Shown here: positions 35,382 through 43,822 of the stretch, one piece after another
Layout of the letters: every line of letters begins with the position of its first letter
Numbering within the stretch: the stretch's first letter is position 1
NCBI RefSeq assembly: GCF_014596515.1
Contig: NZ_MSJQ01000344.1
Span: forward strand, 1 to 49,652
DNA length: 49,652 nucleotides
From: Streptomyces sp. CBMA156
GTDB taxonomy: Bacteria > Actinomycetota > Actinomycetes > Streptomycetales > Streptomycetaceae
Direction of reading: 5' to 3'
Program-made: the position numbers and the translations under genes
Notes under the pieces: model-generated
Told to the model about the DNA's origin: nothing
Seen by the model: the letters and a program-made list of their open reading frames with translations, nothing else
The model's database searches: none

Positions 35382-37061
35382 CTACCGCTCGCAGCGCTTG
35401 CCCTGCTCCGGGGCCTCCCCGGTCAGCAGGAAGCGGTTCACCGCGGTGTCCACGCAGGTGCTGTGCCTGCCGTACGCGGTGTGGCCGTCACCGTCGAAGG
35501 TGAGCAGACGGCCGGACTCCAGCTGGCCGGCCAGTGACTGGGCCCAGGCGTACGGGGTGGCCGGGTCGCGGGTGGTGCCGATGACGACGACCGGGGCGGC
35601 GCCGGCGGCCCGGATGGTGTGCGCCGCGCCGGTGGCACGGACCGGCCAGTAGGTGCAGGCCAGCGCCATCCAGGCCATGTCGCGCCCGAAGTGCGGCGAG
35701 ACCCGTTCGAACTCCGGCACCGCCCGCTGGACGTCCTCCGGCCCGCCGAACGGGGCCGGCAGGTCGAGGCAGTTCACCGCGGTGTTGGCGAACATCAGGT
35801 TGGGGTACGAGCCGTCGGCCTCGCGCCCGTAGTAGTCGTCGGAGAGCTTCAGCAGGCCGGTGCCGTCGCCGGCCTTGGCGCCGGCGAGCGCGGCGCGCAG
35901 CTGGGGCCAGAGGAAGTCCGCGTACATGGCCTCGATGACGCCGGTGGTCGCCTGGGCCCCGGTGAGCCGGCGGCCGTTGCCGGTGGTGGGCAGCGAGCCG
36001 GCGTGGACGCCCGCGAGCAGGGCGGTGAGCTGCTCGCCGACCTCCTGCTCGGTGCGGCCGAGCGGGCAGTCCTCGCGCTTGGCGCAGTCCTTGGCGAAGG
36101 CGGCCCAGGCGGTCTCGAAGCCGCCCGCCTGGGCACGGTTGCCGGTGACGGAGTCGAGCGCCGGATCCATCGCGCCGTCCAGCACCAGCCGTCCGGCCCG
36201 GCTCGGGAAGAGCCCGGCGTAGGTGGCGCCGAGGAAGGTGCCGTAGGACTTGCCGACGAAGTTCAGCTTCTCGTCGCCGAGCAGGACGCGCAGCACGTCC
36301 ATGTCCCGGGCGGACTCGACGGTGCTGAGGTGCCCGAGCGCCGCCCCGGCCTGCTGCCGGCAGCCCTCGGCGAACTCCCGGTCGGCGGCGATCAGCGCGT
36401 CGATCCCGTGCTGGTCGCCCGGGTTCAGGTCGACGGCGGTGTAGGCGTCCATCCGGTCGCCGTTCAGGCAGCTGACGGGGTTGCTGCGGCCGACCCCGCG
36501 CGGGTCGAGGCCGACCAGGTCGTACTGGGCGCGCACCCCGCGGTCGTACGTCCGGGCCGCGGCCTCCAGGTACTCGATCGCCGAGCCGCCGGGCCCGCCC
36601 GGGTTGAGCAGCAGGGAGCCGAGCTTCGCGCCCGGCGAGGCGGCCGCGGACGGGGAACCGGACAGGGAACCGGCGTCCCAGCCCTCCGGTTCGGCCGCCG
36701 CGCGGGCGGCCGCCAGGGTGAGGTCGCCGTCCCCGGGGTGGTCGTAGTCCAGCGGCACCCTGAACGTCGTGCACTCGAACCCGCTGTCGCACCGCTGCCA
36801 GGCCAGCCCCTGCGCGTAGTACGGCGCGAGCGCGGCCGGGACGGCGGCCGGCAGCGGCTCCAGCGGGGTCGCCCCGGACGTCGGGGCGGATCCGGCCGAC
36901 GGGGTCCCTCCGGCGGCCGGGGCCGAGGGCCTGCCGGAGCCGGCCGGGTCCGTGGCGGAGGACGCCGGTGGCCCGGACGGATCCGTGCTGCATCCACCCG
37001 CCGCCGGACCGAGGACGACCAGCGCCGCAGCCAGTGCCTGTGCCCGCCCGAAGGCCCTCAT
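35382..37061 (-). CDS. Secreted TAP-like alpha/beta-hydrolase (tripeptidyl aminopeptidase type)
   Basis: A 559-residue exported hydrolase starting at the ATG at 37061 with GGAG upstream. The signal sequence ends in a lipobox-like AAGGC, followed by a low-complexity Ser/Pro/Ala linker to about residue 95. The nucleophile elbow is GKSYG with Ser272, and the C-terminal TAP domain contains GTTRDPATPYAWA (the acid region) and DGHTAYG (the histidine). These are features of the Streptomyces SlpD/SlpE and tripeptidyl aminopeptidase group, which trim peptides outside the cell. It is encoded alone on the minus strand. Confidence 0.9.
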   Translation of the reverse strand: MRAFGRAQALAAALVVLGPAAGGCSTDPSGPPASSATDPAGSGRPSAPAAGGTPSAGSAPTSGATPLEPLPAAVPAALAPYYAQGLAWQRCDSGFECTTFRVPLDYDHPGDGDLTLAAARAAAEPEGWDAGSLSGSPSAAASPGAKLGSLLLNPGGPGGSAIEYLEAAARTYDRGVRAQYDLVGLDPRGVGRSNPVSCLNGDRMDAYTAVDLNPGDQHGIDALIAADREFAEGCRQQAGAALGHLSTVESARDMDVLRVLLGDEKLNFVGKSYGTFLGATYAGLFPSRAGRLVLDGAMDPALDSVTGNRAQAGGFETAWAAFAKDCAKREDCPLGRTEQEVGEQLTALLAGVHAGSLPTTGNGRRLTGAQATTGVIEAMYADFLWPQLRAALAGAKAGDGTGLLKLSDDYYGREADGSYPNLMFANTAVNCLDLPAPFGGPEDVQRAVPEFERVSPHFGRDMAWMALACTYWPVRATGAAHTIRAAGAAPVVVIGTTRDPATPYAWAQSLAGQLESGRLLTFDGDGHTAYGRHSTCVDTAVNRFLLTGEAPEQGKRCER

Positions 37062-37219
37062 CCGCCACCTCTCCGCAATCGACCAGCACCTGGAACACAC
37101 CGGGAGACACGCTTCCGAGCCAGGCCGGACGAGCTCGGCCGGACGAGCACGCCGGAGGAAACGCCGCTGCCCGGTACCCGCCCCGGGCACCGGGCAGCCT
37201 AGCGCCGCCGCACCTGCGC

Positions 37220-38410
37220 TCAGGACGCCCTGGCCAGCGCCTCGGCCAGGAACTGCGCCGCCTGCCGGACCAGCCGCAGCCGCTCCCGGTCGGGGGTGAA
37301 GTCCTGCACGTTGTCCGAGATCCGCACCTCGGCCTTGGCCGCCGCTCCGGGGCCGGCCTTCAGGGCGGACTGGAGCTTGCGGGCGGCGTCCAGCCCCGCG
37401 GAGTCGGCCCTGGCGGCGGCCAGCAGCAGCTTGGCCGAGCTGCCGGCCGGGGCCTCGGCGCCGGTCTGGGTGAGCGCGGTGGCGTCGTACCGGCCGGAGA
37501 CCGCCGCGGCCGCGCCGTACAGGTCGGGCCTGGCCAGCCCGGCGGCGGCCGCGCAGGGCGCGCCGCCCTCGACGCCGAGGGTGCCCCAGGAGGCCGGGCC
37601 CGGCGGCAGGGTGCGGAAGGAGGCCGCGATGGTGGTGCGCAGCGTCGCGTCGTCAGCGACGGCGGCCGGGGCGGCGGCGACCAGCTCGCAGGGGTGCCCG
37701 GTGCCATTCGGCGCCTCGGGGGCGACCAGGATGAACGGGCGGGCCTTGCCGGTCTGGAGGGCCGAGCCGATGCCCTCGAAGACGTCCGGTACCTCGGCGT
37801 CGGCGGTCTTCTGGGGCGCGGCCGCCTGCATCACGACAACCGGGAAGCGGGCGTTCGGCTCCTTGGCGTACTGCGGCGGGAGCCAGACCCGGACGTTGCG
37901 GGGGTGACCGTCGGGGCCGAACACGGCGGACTGCAGCAGCTCGCCGCCGCCCGGGTGGCCGACGCTGTCGAAGCGGCTGACCACGGCGGGAGCCGCCGCA
38001 GCAGCGGGAGCCGCGGCGGCGGGCGGCTCGGCGGCCGCGGGCGGCGCCGCCTGCTGCTGCCGGCCCGCCGTCCCCGAGCCGTTCCCGGTACCCGAACCGG
38101 CGTCCGCCTCCGCCCCCGTACCCGCCGCGTCCACGACGGTCTCCGCCCGGTCCGGCTCCTGGCCGCTCCTGCCGAGGCCACCGAAGGCACCGAGCGCGGT
38201 GAGCACCGTCAGGGCGGTGACGCACACCCCGCAGACCATCGCCCCGGCCGCCCGCAGCAGCATCGGCCAGCGGTCGCCGGCCAGCTCGTAGGTCTCGGCG
38301 GCGCGCAGGTCGCGCCAGCGCTGTCGGGCTCCCCTGGCCAGCCAGATCCCGCCGAGGGCGGCGGCCAGCAGGGGGATGACGAGGAGCGAACGAACCACGG
38401 GACGCACCAC
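37220..38410 (-). CDS. Membrane-anchored esterase-like protein, nucleophile apparently lost
   Basis: Up to 396 residues. Three closely spaced GTG codons (38410, 38407, 38398) could start it; the last is best placed relative to AGAGG. Two hydrophobic segments (about residues 6-25 and 50-75) are followed by an Ala/Pro/Gln-rich linker and an alpha/beta-hydrolase domain like the putative esterase/antigen 85 family (NVRVWLPPQY, FPVVVM). The elbow that normally reads GxSxG is GVEGG, near residue 278, so the serine is replaced by Glu. It may be a non-enzymatic relative. Bases 38411-38678 upstream hold no gene. Confidence 0.75.
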   Translation of the reverse strand: MVRPVVRSLLVIPLLAAALGGIWLARGARQRWRDLRAAETYELAGDRWPMLLRAAGAMVCGVCVTALTVLTALGAFGGLGRSGQEPDRAETVVDAAGTGAEADAGSGTGNGSGTAGRQQQAAPPAAAEPPAAAAPAAAAAPAVVSRFDSVGHPGGGELLQSAVFGPDGHPRNVRVWLPPQYAKEPNARFPVVVMQAAAPQKTADAEVPDVFEGIGSALQTGKARPFILVAPEAPNGTGHPCELVAAAPAAVADDATLRTTIAASFRTLPPGPASWGTLGVEGGAPCAAAAGLARPDLYGAAAAVSGRYDATALTQTGAEAPAGSSAKLLLAAARADSAGLDAARKLQSALKAGPGAAAKAEVRISDNVQDFTPDRERLRLVRQAAQFLAEALARAS

Positions 38411-38678
38411 CTCTGGAGGGGGCCGCGCCGAACCTGGACCGGCGCGTGCGGGAGGCGACCGCCCCGGCGGCGGGCGCGGTCGGCCCCAGCGTGCACAACC
38501 GGCGGACGGTCACACGACGGTGTGCCCGGCGAGTGTCGCTCGTTCACTCGAAGGTGGGACAGCCCGGACTCCGGGAGGCCTACGGGCAGCGCCCGGTGGA
38601 GCAGTCTCCAAGCCCGCGCGCTCGACGCGCTCGGCCCGCACGCTCAACGGGCTCGGCCCACCCCCTCGGCCCAGCCGC

Positions 38679-39890
38679 TCAGCCCGCGCGCAGTGCCACC
38701 GTCATCGCCTCGACCGCGAGCAGCGGGTCCACGTTGCGGTCCAGCGCCCGGCGGCAGGCCAGTACCGCCTCGATCCGGCGCAGCGTGCCCTCCGCCGGTC
38801 CTGCCTGGGCCACCCGGTTCAGCGCCTGCCGCTGGTCCTCGTTGGCGAGCGCGCCGGTGGAGCCGAGCTGGATCGCCAGCACGTCCCGGTAGAAGCCGAG
38901 CAGGTCGAGCAGGGCGATGCCGAGGGTCTCCCGGCGGGTGCGGGTGGCGCGGCTCTTCTGCCGCTTCTCCAGCTCCTTGACCGCCCCGGCCATGCCGCGC
39001 GGCGCCTTGGTCCCCTCGGCGGCGCCGTAGACGGCCTTGAGATCGTCCGTCTCCTTGGCGTCCTGGGTCTCGGCGAGGGCCTCGGCATCGGCCTTGGCGG
39101 TGTCGACCAGGCGCTGGGCGGCGCTCAGGCAGCCGCCGATGTCGCCGACCTCCAGCGGGATGCGCAACACGTCGGTCCGACGCGTCCTGGCCTGCTCGTC
39201 GACGGCGAGGCGGCGCGAGCGCTCGATGTCGCCCTGCCCGGCGAGCGCGGCGAGCCTGGCGGTCTCCGGGTCGACGCCGTCGCGGCGGACCAGGTTGTCG
39301 GCGACCGCCTCGGCCGCGGGAGTCCGCAGCACCAGCAGGCGGCAGCGCGAGCGGATGGTCGGCAGCACGTCCTGGACGGAGGGGGCGCAGAGCAGCCAGA
39401 CGGTGCGCGGGGAGGGCTCCTCCACGCCCTTGAGCAGCGCGTTCGCCGCGGCCTCGGTGAGCCGGTGGGCGGCGTCCACCAGGATCACCGACCAGCGGCC
39501 GCCGGTCGGGTAGCTGGAGGCGCGCAGCACCAGGGCGCGCATGTCGCCGACGCCGATGGAGAGGCCGTCGGTGCGGACGTACTTCACGTCGGCGTGGCTG
39601 CCGGCCAGCACGGTGTGGCAGCCGTCGCAGAACCCGCAGCCGGGCGTGCCGCCGAGCGCGAGGTCGGGGCTGGTGCACTGGAGGGCGGCGGCGAAGGAGC
39701 GCGCGGCGGTGACCTGCCCGGCGCCGGGCGGTCCGGTGAACAGCCAGGCGTGCGTCATCAGGGAGGCGTTCACGCCCTCGACCGGAGCGGCTCCGCGACC
39801 GGCCTCGACCGTCGCCCCGGCCGCCCGGGCGGCGGCGGTCAGCTGCTCGACCACCCGCTCCTGGCCCACCAGGTCGTCCCAGACGGCCAC
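38679..39890 (-). CDS. holB: DNA polymerase III subunit delta-prime
   Basis: A 403-residue clamp-loader subunit starting at a GTG five bases after GGGAG. The AAA+ N-terminal domain begins VWDDLVGQE; the P-loop reads GPPGAGQVT, lacking the lysine, as is normal in delta-prime, which does not hydrolyse ATP. The zinc motif CGFCDGC and the sensor SRC motif (IRSRCR) are present. It helps load the sliding clamp at the replication fork. Neighbouring tmk and topA match the Streptomyces order I recall. Confidence 0.94.
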   Translation of the reverse strand: MAVWDDLVGQERVVEQLTAAARAAGATVEAGRGAAPVEGVNASLMTHAWLFTGPPGAGQVTAARSFAAALQCTSPDLALGGTPGCGFCDGCHTVLAGSHADVKYVRTDGLSIGVGDMRALVLRASSYPTGGRWSVILVDAAHRLTEAAANALLKGVEEPSPRTVWLLCAPSVQDVLPTIRSRCRLLVLRTPAAEAVADNLVRRDGVDPETARLAALAGQGDIERSRRLAVDEQARTRRTDVLRIPLEVGDIGGCLSAAQRLVDTAKADAEALAETQDAKETDDLKAVYGAAEGTKAPRGMAGAVKELEKRQKSRATRTRRETLGIALLDLLGFYRDVLAIQLGSTGALANEDQRQALNRVAQAGPAEGTLRRIEAVLACRRALDRNVDPLLAVEAMTVALRAG

Positions 39891-40056
39891 TGCTGCTCCC
39901 AAGCTCCGTACGGCAGCGCCGTGGCGCCTCTTCCCCGCCGTCGAGCATACGTCTCCGGTCCGACACCCACTGCTCCGTCCGGGCCACGGCGGACGGGAAG
40001 GCCGGCCCCGCGGGTGGCGGCCCACTGGGCCGGCCACTCCCCCATCACCGCCCGGC

Positions 40057-40100
40057 CACTCCCCGACCGCTCCCCGACCGCTCCCCGACCACCGCCCGAC
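40057..40100. repeat. Short 11-bp tandem repeat between holB and tmk
   Basis: Four near-identical units of CGCTCCCCGAC (first and last diverged) in the 267-base gap between the holB start and the end of the thymidylate kinase gene. The gap holds no other feature I can support. Confidence 0.6.
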
Positions 40101-40157
40101 GGAACGCCGCGGCGCCGCCGGGGACCTGCCCCGACGGCGCCGCGCACGCGTGTCCGG

Positions 40158-43100
40158 TCAGCCCCTGCGGCCCCAGCGACGGCCCTTGCCCTTGCCGTCG
40201 TCCTTGCCCTGGTCGCCCCCGTCACGGCCCTCGGGCCGCTCCGCACCGGGCTGCGGGCTGGGCTGCGCACCGGGCTGCGGGCCGGCGTACGGGCCCTCCT
40301 GGCCCGGGCCGCCGCGCTCCCAGCGCGACCACTCGTCGTGCGAGCCGAGCAGGGTGTCGGTGAGGCTCGGCAGGTCGTCCAGCGGCGTCTCCTCGGCCCA
40401 GTCCGGCCTCGGCCGCTCTGCGCCCGACTGCGGCTTCGGCTGCGGGGCGGCAGCCGGCTCCGCGCCGACCACCGGCAGCTCGCGGGTGCCGTCCACCGGC
40501 CCCGTCCGCCGCGGCCCCTGGGCCGGCCGACTACCGGGACGGCTCTCGGGACGGACTTCGGAGCGCCCCGGCTCGATCCGCGGCAGCACCTCGGTCCGGT
40601 CGGCCTCCGCCGGAATTCTCGGCATCACGGCCGTCTCGTCCACCGCCGAAGCCGGCACCACAGGCAGCTTGGCGGTCTCGTCCACCCCACCGGACGCCCC
40701 ACCCGCGGCCCGGCGCGCCTCGGCGGCCTTGCGTGCCTCAACGGCTTCCGCCGCCCGGACCGCGGCCTGCCGGTCCCGCGGCGACAACTCGCGCGTCGCC
40801 TCGTCCCCGAGCCCGCCCGACGCGGCCTGCGGCGAGCCCTGCGACCCCTGCGAAGCGTCCTCCGGAACATCCCGGATCGCCCGCAGCTCCGTGGTCACGG
40901 CATCCCCCGCCGCCGCCGGCGGCCTGGAACCCGAACCCGGCCGCCCCTCGGCCCGGCCCTCCGCCGTCTCCGCGGCAGCAGCCGCGGCCGCGAGCGCGGC
41001 GGCCTGCGCCAGCCGCGCCTCCTCGGCCCGCTGGAGAGCCTCCTCCGCCCGGCGGCGCTGCTCCTCGCGGGCCAGCTCACGCTGCCGCTGGAGCTCCGCC
41101 TGGGCGGCCGCCTCGTCCGCGATCCGCTTGCGCTCCGCGGCCTCCGCCGCCAGCCTGGCCTCCTCCGCCGCGCGGAGCTTGGCCTCTTCCTCGGCGCGGC
41201 GCCTGGCCTCCTCCTCCGCCCGGCGGCGCGCCTCCTCCTCGGCCTTGCGCCGGGCCTCGGCGGCGGCCCGCTCGGCCTCCTCCTCGGCCAGCCGCTCCTT
41301 CTCCGCCTGCTCGGCCCGCAGCTGCGCGAGCACCTCCTGCCGCTTGCGCTCGGCGGCCTCCTCCTCGGCCTTCTTGCGGGCCGCTTCGGCGGCGCGGCGC
41401 TCGGCCTCCTCCTTGGCCAGCCGCTCCTGCTCGGCGCGGGCAGCCCGCTCCTGCTCGGAGAGCGGCAGCTCGCGGTCGAGCCGGTGCCGGATGGCGGTGG
41501 TGACGAAGCCGGGGGCCTGGCTGCCGTCCACGACCAGGTAGCGCTCCGGGTCTGCGGCGGCGAGGGCGAGGAAGCCCGCCCGGACCCGCTGGTGGAACTC
41601 GGTGGGCTCGGACTCCAGCCGGTCCAGCGCCTCGGTGAAGCGCTCCCGGGCCCTGGTCGGATCGACGTCCAGGACGACGGTCAGGTCGGGCAGCAGTCCG
41701 CCGGTGGCCCAGCGGGAGATCCGGGCGACCTCGGTCGCGGCCAGGTCGCGCCCGGCGCCCTGGTAGGCGATGGAGGAGTCCATGTACCGGTCGGTGATCA
41801 CCACGGCGCCGCGGGCGAGGGCGGGACGGATGACGTTCTCGACGTGCTCGGCACGGTCGGCGGCGTAGATCAGCGCCTCGGCCCGGTGCGACAGGCCGGT
41901 GTTGCCGACGTCCAGGACCAGGCCGCGCAGCCGCTGGCCGACCGGGCTGCCGCCGGGCTCGCGGGTGAGCACCACCTCGTGCCCCTTGCCGCGGATCCAC
42001 TCGGCGAGCGCCTGGGCCTGGGTCGACTTGCCGGCGCCGTCGCCGCCCTCCAGGGCGATGAAGAAGCCGGTGCCCGTGCCGCGATGCGGCACCGGGCCGC
42101 CCGGGCCGCGCACCGCGTCGACCAGGTCCCGGACGAACGGCGAGGTGCCGCGCCGGTCGTCGGTGCGCAGCAGCACGACGGCGGCGAGCACCAGCGTGAG
42201 CAGTCCTGAGGTGACGACGGCCAGGGCCGCGCCGCCGTGGATGAAGGTGAAGGAACCGGGCTCGACGGTGCCGTACTCGACGTCCCCGTACCCGGCGGCG
42301 ATCAGCGGGACGGCGACCAGCGCGGCGGCGACCACGACCCGCAGCACCGCGAACAGGTGCTCGGTGACCTTCGGCAGCCGGGCCTCCTCGACCTCCTGGG
42401 CGAGCAGGGTGCGCCCGGCCGAGACGACGATCCCGGCGGCCAGCGCGGCCAGCACGGTGAGCAGCAGGACCAGCACGAAGTCCAGCACCAGCCCGGCCAG
42501 GATCAGCGCGACGCCCTGGGTGAGCAGCGCCAGCGCGAGCAGCCGGCGACGGGACAGCGAGGGCAGCGTGGCCCTGGTGAGCCGGGCGCCCAGGGCCGGC
42601 GCCCCGGCGGCGGCGAGCACCAGCAGGCCGAAGCCGATCGGCCCGGCGCGGTGCTCGGCGGCGGTGAGCAGCGCGAGCGCGGCGACGCCCGCCATCGCGG
42701 CGTAGCCGGCCGCGACGGCGAAGGTGAAGTACGGGGCGCTGCCGGTGCGGCCCTTGCTCAGCGCGGGGCCGGGGGCGGCGTCGGTCGGGGCGCGCAGGCC
42801 CTGGAGCGGAGAGACCGGGGCGACCTTCACCGGCCCGCCGGGCAGCTGCTGGAAGTAGCCGCGGACCGCCGAGGCGGCGAACAGCCCGGCCGCGCCGAGC
42901 GCCGCGAAGGTGAGCTGGTGAGAGCGCAGCCAGTCGGAGCCGAGCGCCGCGCCGATGTTGTTGAGCAGGGTGAGGATCACCAGGCCGACGGCGCCGAGCG
43001 GCACGGTCACCCAGCCGGTGAAGCGGTCGATGCCCCGGACGCTCTCCAGGTTGGCGGCGGCGGGACGCTGCTCGGCGGCCGGCAGGTACGGATCGGCCGA

Positions 43101-43664
43101 CGGCAGCAGGCCGGGAACGGCGGCCGTCTTGGTGATCTCCCAGACCCGTTCGGCGGCGCCGGTCACGAACACGGTGGCGAGCAGGGCGTAGGTGGCGGCC
43201 CCCGAGGGCTTCGCCGCGGAACCCAGCCAGACGCTCCACCAGGGCGCGAGGCCGATCAGCAGGGCGCGCAGCACGTCGGCACCGAACAGCGTCCAGCGCC
43301 GGTCCAGCCGGCCGGCGACCAGTTGGTGCACCGGACCGAGCAGCGCGACCCCGACCAGCCCGGTGGCCAGCACCCGGACGGCGAGGACCGCGGCGAGGGC
43401 GAAGGCGAGGCTGCGCGGCAGGCTGCCGAACCGGTCGCCCTGCGCGGCGGCGATCACGGTGAGCGCGAGCAGCACCAGCAGGCCGAGCCGGTCGGCGGTG
43501 CCGCCGATCAGCTGGGTGGTCCACAGGCGCCGGTAGGGGCGTGTCCGCAGCAGCGCCCTGGCCCGGTCCGCCGGCGTGCCGGCGGGCGAGACCTCGGGCA
43601 GGTCGGACGCCCGGGCTCTGGCGGCCGGGGCGGCGCTGGGGTTGGGCTGCTCCTCGCTCGTCAT
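40158..43664 (-). CDS. tmk: Transporter-like / thymidylate kinase fusion with coiled-coil tail
   Basis: A 1168-residue protein. Residues 1-500 form a multi-pass membrane domain resembling the major facilitator group. Residues 535-731 are dTMP kinase: P-loop EGGDGAGKST, LTREPGG, and TDRYMDSSIAYQGAGR. Residues 731-895 are a Glu/Lys/Ala/Arg coiled coil and the remainder is Pro/Gln/Gly-rich and probably disordered. The kinase makes dTDP from dTMP for DNA synthesis. Long fusions of this sort are known in streptomycetes. The ATG at 43664 is clear. It is downstream of topA and upstream of holB on the same strand. Confidence 0.93.
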   Translation of the reverse strand: MTSEEQPNPSAAPAARARASDLPEVSPAGTPADRARALLRTRPYRRLWTTQLIGGTADRLGLLVLLALTVIAAAQGDRFGSLPRSLAFALAAVLAVRVLATGLVGVALLGPVHQLVAGRLDRRWTLFGADVLRALLIGLAPWWSVWLGSAAKPSGAATYALLATVFVTGAAERVWEITKTAAVPGLLPSADPYLPAAEQRPAAANLESVRGIDRFTGWVTVPLGAVGLVILTLLNNIGAALGSDWLRSHQLTFAALGAAGLFAASAVRGYFQQLPGGPVKVAPVSPLQGLRAPTDAAPGPALSKGRTGSAPYFTFAVAAGYAAMAGVAALALLTAAEHRAGPIGFGLLVLAAAGAPALGARLTRATLPSLSRRRLLALALLTQGVALILAGLVLDFVLVLLLTVLAALAAGIVVSAGRTLLAQEVEEARLPKVTEHLFAVLRVVVAAALVAVPLIAAGYGDVEYGTVEPGSFTFIHGGAALAVVTSGLLTLVLAAVVLLRTDDRRGTSPFVRDLVDAVRGPGGPVPHRGTGTGFFIALEGGDGAGKSTQAQALAEWIRGKGHEVVLTREPGGSPVGQRLRGLVLDVGNTGLSHRAEALIYAADRAEHVENVIRPALARGAVVITDRYMDSSIAYQGAGRDLAATEVARISRWATGGLLPDLTVVLDVDPTRARERFTEALDRLESEPTEFHQRVRAGFLALAAADPERYLVVDGSQAPGFVTTAIRHRLDRELPLSEQERAARAEQERLAKEEAERRAAEAARKKAEEEAAERKRQEVLAQLRAEQAEKERLAEEEAERAAAEARRKAEEEARRRAEEEARRRAEEEAKLRAAEEARLAAEAAERKRIADEAAAQAELQRQRELAREEQRRRAEEALQRAEEARLAQAAALAAAAAAAETAEGRAEGRPGSGSRPPAAAGDAVTTELRAIRDVPEDASQGSQGSPQAASGGLGDEATRELSPRDRQAAVRAAEAVEARKAAEARRAAGGASGGVDETAKLPVVPASAVDETAVMPRIPAEADRTEVLPRIEPGRSEVRPESRPGSRPAQGPRRTGPVDGTRELPVVGAEPAAAPQPKPQSGAERPRPDWAEETPLDDLPSLTDTLLGSHDEWSRWERGGPGQEGPYAGPQPGAQPSPQPGAERPEGRDGGDQGKDDGKGKGRRWGRRG

Positions 43665-43769
43665 ACGGTCAGCGTAGCGGGCTGGGGTTGGCCGGATTGA
43701 GGCGAACGGGCTTCCGGATCGCGCTCATCACCGGGTTGTGACGTTCCCCGCACACCCCCGACGGACTTC

Positions 43770-43804
43770 GGGCCCGCGCCCCCGGGGATCGGGGGCACGG
43801 GCCC
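43770..43804. terminator. Terminator after topA
   Basis: A 15-bp stem with one mismatch, GGGCCCGCGCCCCCG at 43770-43784 against CGGGGGCACGGGCCC at 43790-43804, with a five-base loop, about 20 bases beyond the topA stop on the minus strand. As usual in Streptomyces there is no U run. Confidence 0.8.
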
Positions 43805-43822
43805 GTCGGCGATGACCTGGGA

